Of a DNA stretch of 6,838 bases, positions 1 through 6,800 are shown piece after piece. A program made the translations under genes and the position numbers. The notes under the pieces are model-generated. The model was not told the DNA's origin. It did no database searches and worked only from the letters and a program-made list of their open reading frames with translations. The DNA comes from Terriglobia bacterium (GTDB lineage Bacteria > Acidobacteriota > Terriglobia > UBA7540): positions 1 to 6,838 of the forward strand of contig JASIKV010000447.1 in the NCBI GenBank assembly GCA_030049455.1, given 5' to 3'. Each line of letters begins with the position of its first letter. Position 1 is the first letter of the stretch.

Positions 1-998
1 ATCTGACGGTCATCAATAAGGAAAACGGAGGCAAAGCGGATGCCCTGAACGCCGCGCTGAACTTCTCCACCGCCAAGCTGGTGTGCGCCATTGATGCGGA
101 CACTTTGGTGGAACCCGACGCACTCCAGCGTATGGTTCGGCCTTTCCTGATGAGTGATGATGTGGTGGCCGCGGGTGGAACGGTTCGAATCGCCAACGGT
201 TCGCGCATTGAGGGCGGCCGCGTCGTGGCTCCGCGAGTGCCGCGCCGGCCACTGGCGGGCATTCAGGTGGTGGAATACCTTCGTGCCTTCTTAGTTGGTC
301 GCCTGGGCTTGACGCGGTTTGGGGACAATCTGGTTATCTCCGGGGCATTCGGACTTTTCCTCCGTTCCGCCATGATTGCAATCGGTGGATATGAAAAGGG
401 GACCGTGGGCGAGGACATGGAGATCGTAGCGCGCCTGCGCCGCCACGGTTATGAAAATAAGACGCTCTGGCGTGTCGCCTTCCTTCCGGACCCGGTGGCT
501 TGGACAGAGGCGCCCGAGACGTTGCGAGTCCTGGCCTCGCAGCGCGACCGATGGTACCGGGGCCTCACCGAAGTGCTTTGGCGGCATCGGCGCATGTTCT
601 TCAACCCCCGGTACGGGGCATTAGGCCTGGTTGTGTACCCCTACTTCCTGGGTGTTGAGTTGCTTGCGCCCATTGTGGAGGCCATGGGTCTGATGATTCT
701 CATGGTCAGCTTAGCGGCGCAGGCCGTGGACTTGCAGTTTGCCCTGCTGTTTTTCCTCGCAGCCTATGGGTACGGAGCCATTTTGAGCGTCGCCACGTTG
801 CTTTTTGAGGAGCTTTGCTATCGCCGCTACGAGGGAATGTGCGATCGATGTTGGATGTTGGTCTGGGCTTTGGTTGAGAACCTTGGCTACCGGCAGATGA
901 CGGTCATCTGGCGGTTGAGGGGGTTAGCGAAGCTGTTCCTGGGGGACCATGATTGGGGTTCAATGGCGCGTAAAGGTTTTGAACAACAGCGGGCGTAA
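1..998 (+). CDS. Membrane family 2 glycosyltransferase, processive type (5' end cut off by window edge)
   Basis: This is the 3' part of a GT2 enzyme that would move sugar from a nucleotide-sugar donor onto a growing polysaccharide or lipid at the inner membrane. The frame is open from base 3 with no start, giving about 331 residues to the TAA at 996-998, so the true start lies upstream. The motifs appear in the expected order: NGGKADALNAAL (from about base 27), the metal-binding DAD (93-101), the acceptor-side GED (408-416) and the QRDRW form of QxxRW (540-554). QxxRW marks processive cellulose synthase, PgaC and hyaluronan synthase-like enzymes. Two or three hydrophobic segments follow (about 618-730 and 738-806), then a C-terminal amphipathic stretch. 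The missing part is probably the first membrane helix and the start of the GT-A fold. The substrate cannot be told. The family call is secure, a BcsA- or PgaC-type role is not. Confidence 0.9.
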   Translation, partial: LTVINKENGGKADALNAALNFSTAKLVCAIDADTLVEPDALQRMVRPFLMSDDVVAAGGTVRIANGSRIEGGRVVAPRVPRRPLAGIQVVEYLRAFLVGRLGLTRFGDNLVISGAFGLFLRSAMIAIGGYEKGTVGEDMEIVARLRRHGYENKTLWRVAFLPDPVAWTEAPETLRVLASQRDRWYRGLTEVLWRHRRMFFNPRYGALGLVVYPYFLGVELLAPIVEAMGLMILMVSLAAQAVDLQFALLFFLAAYGYGAILSVATLLFEELCYRRYEGMCDRCWMLVWALVENLGYRQMTVIWRLRGLAKLFLGDHDWGSMARKGFEQQRA

Positions 999-1164
999 GG
1001 GGAACCAGCTAACTCTGTTTCAAGGGTTTTCGAGCAAAAAGCGAGACGGGGGACTGGCTAGAAAGCGCAATTCCTGCCTGATTCTCCGGCATCCGCGAAT
1101 ATGACCTCAAAATTCCCCTAACAATTTGAATAATCAGAAGTTACCCTTCGACTTATCCCCATGT

Positions 1165-1195
1165 CAGTTGAACTTGGGAAAATCCCCGTTCACTG
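1165..1195 (+). other. Imperfect stem-loop (possible operator or RNA structure)
   Basis: CAGT at 1165-1168 and GAAC at 1170-1173 pair with GTTC at 1188-1191 and ACTG at 1192-1195, leaving T1169 bulged. Inside, GGGA at 1176-1179 pairs with TCCC at 1183-1186 around an AAA loop, giving about 12 base pairs in all. No T-run follows on either strand, so a Rho-independent terminator is not favoured. It ends 35 bases before the promoter-like -10 at 1231, a place where an operator or an activator site could lie. The role is inferred only from position. Confidence 0.4.
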
Positions 1196-1209
1196 TAATG
1201 GAATTTACA

Positions 1210-1236
1210 TTTACCTCCCTCTAATAGCATTATACT
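1210..1236 (+). promoter_or_regulatory. Candidate sigma-70-type promoter for the activase cluster
   Basis: TATACT at 1231-1236 is a good -10 hexamer. TTTACC at 1210-1215 is a possible -35 but with a short 15-base spacer, while TTTACA at 1204-1209 is a better hexamer with a spacer of 21. Neither spacing is ideal. The surrounding AT-rich stretch and the position about 240 bases upstream of the first cluster gene are compatible with a promoter and a long leader. Lineages outside the Proteobacteria often have different promoter rules, so this is only a candidate. Confidence 0.25.
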
Positions 1237-1343
1237 GCTCCGTTTGACGAAGGCATTCACACCCACGTAGCGTTACGGGTGAAATCTAGCGCGGGGCGGT
1301 CCTGGAAATAAGTAAAAGCCGAGCGTTGCGCGACCTTGGTTTA

Positions 1344-1452
1344 GGGGGTGCAGTGTTGATCGCCGGAGTAAAGCGGGGGGTTCGTGTATTTGAGCGACGA
1401 AATTTCCGGAGCAAGCGGTGGGTGCTCGGGGGGGGGCCGAAGGTCGTTCGGC
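1344..1452 (+). promoter_or_regulatory. G-rich leader with hairpin just upstream of the first cluster gene
   Basis: G runs occur at 1344-1348 (five), 1375-1380 (six), 1420-1422 (three) and 1428-1436 (nine). Directly after the last run, GCCGAA (1436-1441) and TTCGGC (1447-1452) form a perfect 6-bp stem with a GGTCG loop. The stem ends 16 bases before the Shine-Dalgarno site, so in the mRNA it would sit close to where the ribosome lands. No known riboswitch class is recognised here. A role in translation or mRNA stability is an inference. The nine-G run could also be prone to slippage or sequencing error, but it lies outside any gene. Confidence 0.3.
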
Positions 1453-1468
1453 TCTACACTAATCAGAC

Positions 1469-1475
1469 GAGGTGA
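1469..1475 (+). promoter_or_regulatory. Ribosome binding site deciding the start at 1479
   Basis: GAGGTGA lies with its GAGG core six bases before the ATG at 1479. It is much better than what precedes the alternative in-frame ATG codons at 1497 and 1530, and so supports the longer protein. Confidence 0.7.
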
Positions 1476-1478
1476 CGC

Positions 1479-3251
1479 ATGAGTTCTTCTCCTGCAATGC
1501 ATCCCGGAAACGGGAGCTTGGTTCAGATCATGTCGAAGGAAGAGACGATTCGACAGAGGCTTGAAGACGAAAGACAGCGCCTGGAAAATGAAGCGGGCCT
1601 TGAGAAGCGAGGCGTCCAGCATTTTCATAAGCCGATTGAGCGCCCCTTCACCAAGTCACAGCGCGACCAGACCACAATTCTCTTCGGTGGCCTCACCTGG
1701 AAGCACGAGAAGCTGATTCACGGTGCGCTGCAAGGCCTCGGCTATAAGTGCGAAGCCGTGCCTGTGCCCAACAAGCGGGCATTCCAGCTCGGCAAAGAGT
1801 ACGGGAATAACGGCCAGTGCAACCCCACCTACTTCACAGTCGGCAACCTCGTGCAGTTTTGCCAGTCTCTGGAAGAAAAAGGTCTCAGCAAGCAGGAAAT
1901 CATTGACCGCTACGTCTTCTTCACCGCCGGCGCCTGCGGCCCCTGCCGGTTCGGGATGTACGAGGCCGAGTACCGTCTGGCATTACGCAACGCGGGGTTT
2001 GATGGCTTCCGCGTGCTCCTGTTCCAGCAATCGGGCGGGCTGAACCAGGCGGAAGCCGAAGCCGGGTTGGAGATGAACCTCGACTTCTTCCTGAGCATCC
2101 TCAACGCCATGAACATCGGCGACGTCATGAACGATGTCGCTTATCAGATTCGTCCCTACGAAGTGAATGCGGGCGAAACGGATCGCGTGCTTGATGAGTG
2201 CATGGACCTGCTGCAAGAGGTCATGCGCCGGAAGAGGCCATGGACGCTGGAGGGGAAGTTTGCGTCACTTCTCGGCAAAACCAATTTTGTCGGGACCGCG
2301 GAATACGTGGGCAAGTTCCTGAACCAACTTTACGGCGACGACTATACGGCGGCGCTCCAGGAAGTGCGCGATCGTCTTAATGCCATTCCGATTGACCGCA
2401 CTCGCGTGAAGCCTATCGTGAAAATCACAGGTGAATTCTGGGCACAGACCACGGAAGGCGATGGAAACTTCAATATGTTCCGTTTCCTCGAAAAAGAAGG
2501 AGCGCAGGTCATCGTAGAGCCCATCGGCACCTGGATCATGTACATGATTCACCAGGCCAAGCAGCAAATCCGCGACGAGAGGGGCCTGGATTTGATTGAA
2601 AGGGGCGTTTCCAAGTGGAACCTGAAGCAGATTTTCGGCAGCCACTTGAACACACAGCAAAGACTGGCCAAGCTGAGTGCCGCGGAAGTGGTCTTCAAGC
2701 GCGAATACCACCGCCTGATTGACGCTCTGGGCGGCATCGCGCATCATCTGACCGACCAATATGAACTGCAACGCCTCGGCCATCCCTTCTACAATTCACG
2801 CGCGGGCGGCGGTGAAGGCCACCTGGAAGTCGCCAAGAATATCTACTATTCGAACAAGGATCTCTGCCACATGGTGCTCAGCCTCAAGCCCTTTGGCTGC
2901 ATGCCCTCCACGCAATCGGACGGCGCGCAGTCAGCAGTGGTATCAACTTACAAGGACATGATCTTCATTCCGGTTGAAACCTCCGGTGAGGGCGACGTGA
3001 ACGCTCATAGCCGCGTGCAGATGGCACTGGGTGAGGCGAAGGTTCGCGCTAAGAATGAAATCAAACGCGTGCTGGATGAAACCGGCACCACGCTTGAGGA
3101 TGTCCGGGCCTTCGTTCAGGAACACCCGGAGATGCAGCAGCCCATGTATAAATACGGCCACAAGAAGGGCGTGGTGGGTGTGGCGGCAAACTTTGTGCTG
3201 CACGCCGCCGAGCGCATGAAGGCGGAAAGCCGCGAGATGGTGGCAGTTTAA
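1479..3251 (+). CDS. COG3581-type protein related to the 2-hydroxyacyl-CoA dehydratase / activase system
   Basis: This 590-residue protein matches, by recognisable motifs, the COG3581 family usually annotated as 2-hydroxyglutaryl-CoA dehydratase-like or CoA activase component. It is probably a cytoplasmic iron-sulfur partner of the ATP-dependent activase encoded downstream. The N-terminal 60 residues are charged and likely helical (RQRLEDERQRLENE). The core begins near residue 66 (TTILFGGLTW). Motifs with cysteines are NNGQCNPTYF (C114), AGACGPCRFGMYEAEYR (C153 and C156) and PFGCMPSTQSDG (C474); C91, C128, C241 and C463 look less motif-bound. The four motif cysteines are plausible Fe-S ligands, which is inference. 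In many genomes this module is described as fused to, or next to, the activase; here it is a separate gene placed first. The start at 1479 has a strong GAGGTGA site, the TAA ends 14 bases before the next gene, and operon membership is likely. The substrate is unknown. Confidence 0.85.
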   Translation: MSSSPAMHPGNGSLVQIMSKEETIRQRLEDERQRLENEAGLEKRGVQHFHKPIERPFTKSQRDQTTILFGGLTWKHEKLIHGALQGLGYKCEAVPVPNKRAFQLGKEYGNNGQCNPTYFTVGNLVQFCQSLEEKGLSKQEIIDRYVFFTAGACGPCRFGMYEAEYRLALRNAGFDGFRVLLFQQSGGLNQAEAEAGLEMNLDFFLSILNAMNIGDVMNDVAYQIRPYEVNAGETDRVLDECMDLLQEVMRRKRPWTLEGKFASLLGKTNFVGTAEYVGKFLNQLYGDDYTAALQEVRDRLNAIPIDRTRVKPIVKITGEFWAQTTEGDGNFNMFRFLEKEGAQVIVEPIGTWIMYMIHQAKQQIRDERGLDLIERGVSKWNLKQIFGSHLNTQQRLAKLSAAEVVFKREYHRLIDALGGIAHHLTDQYELQRLGHPFYNSRAGGGEGHLEVAKNIYYSNKDLCHMVLSLKPFGCMPSTQSDGAQSAVVSTYKDMIFIPVETSGEGDVNAHSRVQMALGEAKVRAKNEIKRVLDETGTTLEDVRAFVQEHPEMQQPMYKYGHKKGVVGVAANFVLHAAERMKAESREMVAV

Positions 3252-3265
3252 GAGAGGAAATCACG

Positions 3266-3754
3266 ATGCCGGGAAAACCAAAAGGCGTCGCCGAGGGTGA
3301 CCACACTATTACGGCCCACCTTTCGATCAGTGGGGCCGAGCGGGCCATCGAGTTTTACCAAAAGGCCTTTGGCGCCGAGCTTTTGTTTGTTCATAAGACT
3401 CCGGACGGCAAAGTGATGCACGCCACCCTGAAAATTGGCGACTCAAAACTGATGCTTGCCGATGAATGGCCGGGCATGGGCACGCCCTCGGCTACGACCC
3501 TGAAAGGCAGCCCCATCATTCTCAACATTTACGTCGAGGACGTGAACGCCCTCTGGAATAAAGCGGTGGCCACCGGGGCGAAAGTAACTATGCCGCTGGA
3601 CAACCAGTTTTGGGGCGACCGATATGGCCATATCCAGGACCCGTTCGGTTTTACGTGGGCACTGGGATCGCACGTGGAAGATGTACCACGCGAGGAAATG
3701 GAACGCCGCGCCGCGGCCATTTTCGCAAATATCGCCAAGAAAGCCGGCGTTTAG
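3266..3754 (+). CDS. VOC-superfamily protein, PhnB/glyoxalase-like
   Basis: This 162-residue protein has the single-chain two-module build of PhnB-like vicinal oxygen chelate proteins and the usual length for them. Signs are the opening ITAHLSISGAERAIEFYQKAFGA (residues about 15-37, with one half written here: AIEFYQKAFGA), the HATLKIGDSKLMLADE strand, the ILNIYVEDVNALW strand-helix, and the hallmark WGDRYGHIQDPFGFTW near residues 116-131, followed by a SHVEDVPREEM tail. The usual form of the hallmark is DPFGHxW; this protein has F129 in place of the His. VOC proteins include isomerases, dioxygenases, glutathione or antibiotic-modifying enzymes and proteins without known activity, so no reaction is claimed. 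AGAGGA at 3253-3258 lies seven bases before the ATG. It is placed 14 bases after the COG3581-type gene and 58 bases before the activase, which suggests co-transcription and perhaps handling of the same metabolite. Confidence 0.85.
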   Translation: MPGKPKGVAEGDHTITAHLSISGAERAIEFYQKAFGAELLFVHKTPDGKVMHATLKIGDSKLMLADEWPGMGTPSATTLKGSPIILNIYVEDVNALWNKAVATGAKVTMPLDNQFWGDRYGHIQDPFGFTWALGSHVEDVPREEMERRAAAIFANIAKKAGV

Positions 3755-3765
3755 AAATTTCTGAC

Positions 3766-3784
3766 GGCCGGGCGCTCCCCGGCC
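3766..3784 (+). other. Perfect GC hairpin between the VOC gene and the activase gene
   Basis: GGCCGGG (3766-3772) pairs perfectly with CCCGGCC (3778-3784) around a CGCTC loop. The 7-bp stem is all G-C. It starts 12 bases after the VOC stop and ends 15 bases before the activase ribosome binding site. No T tract follows on either strand, so it is more likely an RNA processing, stability or partial attenuation element inside the operon than a full terminator. The structure is seen in the sequence, its function is inferred. Confidence 0.5.
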
Positions 3785-3799
3785 CACTCTGAATCGCTG

Positions 3800-3805
3800 A
3801 AGGAG
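3800..3805 (+). promoter_or_regulatory. Ribosome binding site of the activase gene
   Basis: AAGGAG lies seven bases before the ATG at 3813, a near-ideal Shine-Dalgarno match and spacing that fixes the start. The next codons lead into the first ATPase motif within 12 residues, the usual distance for this family. Confidence 0.75.
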
Positions 3806-3812
3806 CAAAGTG

Positions 3813-6800
3813 ATGCCGGAAGCAGATCCCAAGAACTTGGTCGTCGGCTTGGATGTGGGCTCGACTACGGTCAAATCCGTCGTCGTGGATGCTCTTACCG
3901 ATCAGATTCTCTGGAGCGACTATCAGCGGCATGACACGAAGCAGCCGGAAAAGTGTCTGGAATTCCTGAAGCGCATGGAAGCCGATACGGGCATCAGGGC
4001 CGGGGAGAGCCGCGTCTTCGTCACGGGCAGTGGCGGCGGCACGGTGGGCGGTCATATCGGGGCCAAATTCGTGCAGGAAGTGAACGCGGTTTCGCTCGCA
4101 GTCGAGAAACTTTACCCCGAATGCGGTTCGGTGGTGGAATTGGGCGGGCAGGACGCCAAGATCATCATCTTCAAGGAAGACCCGGAGACAGGACGCAAGA
4201 AAAAAATCCCCTCCATGAACGACAAGTGTGCGGGCGGCACGGGCGCGGTGATCGATAAGATCAACGCCAAGCTGCGAATTCCCGCCGAAGACCTTTGCAA
4301 GATGGGCTATCTGGGACTCAAGCTGCACCCGGTGGCAGGGAAGTGTGGTGTATTCGCCGAGACGGACATCAACGGATTGCAGAAGAGCGGAGTCCCCCCT
4401 CCGGAGTTGATGGCTTCTCTGTTCGAGGCGATCATTCAGCAGAATCTTGCCGTATTGACTCGCGGGAACACCCTGCGTCCCACCGTCCTGCTGCTCGGTG
4501 GTCCAAACACGTATATCAAAGGCATGCAGGACTGCTGGAAATTCAACATCCCGAAGGTTTGGGAAGAACGTAATTTCCCCTTGCCGGAAGGCAAAGATCC
4601 CAAGGACCTTATCAAAGTTCCCGACAACGCTCAGTATTTCGCCGCCCTCGGTTGCGTGCGGTTCGCCCTGGACGAAGATGCCAACGTCGGTATCTATAAG
4701 GGCTGCGAAAAGCTCGAGTGGTACATCAACGTCGGCCGCCTGGAAGAGAAACAGAAAAAGGGCGGAAGCGGACTGTATAAAACCGAGGACGAACTCTCCG
4801 CCTTCAAGGACCGCTACAAGGCCCACAAGTTTGTGCCGCGCACCTTCCAGCCCGGTGAGCACGTTCGGGCCTTCATGGGAATCGACGGCGGCTCGACTTC
4901 TACCAAAGCCGTTCTGGTCAGCCAGGAAGGCGAAGTCATGGTGAAGTGTTATCAGCTTTCCAAGGGCAATCCCCTGGAAGACACCATGGAAATGTTCGCC
5001 AACCTCAAGAAGCAGGTGGAATCGCAAGGAGCCACGCTGGAACTGCTGGGCGTCGGCTCCACCGGCTACGCCAAGGACATTCTGAAAGACGTATTGAATG
5101 CCGACGTCGCGCTGGTGGAAACGGTCGCGCACACCCAGGCGGCTCTGCATTTCTATCCCGATGCCGACGTCATCTGCGATGTGGGCGGCCAGGACATCAA
5201 GCTCATTATTCTGCAAGACGGCCGCGTGAAGGATTTCAAGCTGAACACGCAGTGTTCGGCCGGAAACGGATATTTCCTGCAATCCACCTGCGTGGGTTTT
5301 GGCCACGACGTCATGAAATATGCCGACCTGGCCTTCAGCGCCAAGGCCATGCCCATGTTTGGATACGGCTGCGCAGTGTTTATGCAGTCGGACATTGTGG
5401 ATTTCCAGCGCCAGGGCTGGAAGCCGGAAGAGATCATGGCCGGCCTGGCCAACGTGCTTCCCAAAAACATCTGGTTATACGTTTCGCAGATTCCGAACCT
5501 CGCCTCGCTCGGGAACACCTTCGTCTTGCAAGGCGGCACTCAGCATAATTTGGCTGCGGTAAAGGCGCAGGTGGACTTCATCGAGTCACGCTTCAAGGAC
5601 AAGGGCGCGATGCCCAACGTCATCGTGCACGAGCACTGCGGTGAAGCGGGCGCGATCGGCGCAGCCATTGAAGCTCGCCGGCTTTACAACAACGGCCACC
5701 GCACCAGCTTCATTGGTTTTGAAGCGGTCGAAAAAATCAGCTATGTCACGCATCGGAATGAAAATACGCGCTGCTACTTCTGCAAGAACAAGTGCATGCG
5801 GACCTTCATTGATGTGAACATCGCGGCCTCGGATGAATCCTGGAAGAAATCCAAAATTCCGATACTGCCGGGCGTCAAGCGCCTGATTGTCGGCAACAGT
5901 TGCGAAAAAGGGCTGGTGGAAGACGTCGCCGATATGCGCGAGATCAAGAAGGGGCTGGATGCCGCGAAGAAGGACAATCCCAATATGGTGGAAGTTGCGG
6001 CCAAGGCGGCCTTCAAATCCTATGCACCGCCGATGGTTGCCGGCCAGCCGCCCAAATTTACCTTGACCCCCAAACAGAAGAAGCGCGTCGAGCTCCTCAA
6101 AAAGCGGGCCAGCCTGCGCATCGGTATCCCGCGCCTTCTGAATATGTACTCCGTGAATCCGATCTTCAGCGCTTACTTTGAAGCGCTGGGAATTCCCGCG
6201 GAGAATTTAATCTACTCCGACTTTACCAGCGAGCAACTTTACAAAGAAGGCGCCAAGCGCGGCGCCATCGACCCCTGCTTCCCGTCGAAAGTGGGCATCC
6301 CCCATGTTCACAATTTGCTTTACGTTCACCACAAGAAGAAGCCGCTCGACATAATCTTTTGCCCCATGATCGACGACCTGCCGAGCGACATGAATTTTGC
6401 GCAATCGCACCGCTCGTGCCCGACCGTCGCCACCACTCCCGAGGCCGTCAAGGCCGCATTTACCAAGGAAGGTGACATTTTCAAGGAGAGCAGCATTCTT
6501 TACCTTGACACCTTCGTGAACCCCGGCGACCCCCCGCTTCTGACCAAGCAGATGTACGACCAGTTTGTCGATATTTTGGGGCTGGGTTGGGAGGAAAATA
6601 CCCGCGCTGTTGAGGCAGGATTCAAAGCCCAGGGAGAATTTCAGGAAAAGGTTCTGCGAGCGCAAGGCCGTGAAATCCTGAAGCGGCTGGAGGCGGAGGA
6701 CCGCATCGGGATCGTCATGCTCGGCCGGCCGTACCACAACGATCCGGGCATCAATCACGAAATCATGGAAGAGTTCCAAAAGATCGGCTACCCGGTCCTG

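Larger units (their letters stand above)
999..1478. other. Intergenic region between the glycosyltransferase and the activase cluster
   Basis: These 480 bases hold no convincing gene on either strand. The left two thirds (about 1090-1250) are visibly richer in A and T than the flanking genes, and the right third (1340-1436) is full of G runs. Separate entries cover a stem-loop at 1165-1195, a promoter-like pair at 1210-1236, and a G-rich leader with a hairpin at 1344-1452. A weaker AT-rich inverted repeat (1107-1114 against 1123-1129, one bulge) and a short imperfect stem (CACCC at 1260-1264 with GGGTG at 1277-1281) are also present. No oligo-T tract follows any of these stems, so no standard intrinsic terminator for the glycosyltransferase is apparent. 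The size and composition fit a regulatory region for the downstream operon. Confidence 0.6.

Noticed and set aside
1107..1129. AT-rich inverted repeat as a terminator of the glycosyltransferase gene
   Set aside because: The stem is short, almost all A-T, has a bulge, and no T tract follows; it starts more than 100 bases after the stop codon.
1244..1277. TTGACG at 1244-1249 as a -35 box
   Set aside because: It is a good -35 hexamer, but no acceptable -10 lies 16-18 bases downstream.
999..1478. CRISPR array, tRNA, insertion sequence or attachment site in the long gap
   Set aside because: No regularly spaced direct repeats, cloverleaf pattern, transposase remnant or flanking terminal repeats could be seen by reading both strands.
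1341..1628. A minus-strand open frame covering the leader and start of the COG3581-type gene
   Set aside because: It overlaps a well-supported gene start and ribosome binding site, and the part over the G-rich leader encodes a proline-rich low-complexity stretch typical of chance translation.
2265..2783. A 172-codon open frame on the minus strand
   Set aside because: It mirrors the middle of the COG3581-type gene, with no independent motifs and no plausible operon context.
3651..5306. A 551-codon open frame on the minus strand
   Set aside because: It lies wholly opposite the VOC gene end and the activase, which carry clear family motifs in the plus frame. Its protein shows no recognisable motif, and long antisense frames are expected in GC-biased coding DNA.
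4946..5548. A 200-codon plus-strand open frame inside the activase gene
   Set aside because: It is out of frame with the activase, whose second ATPase domain motifs all lie in the other frame, so it is a shadow.
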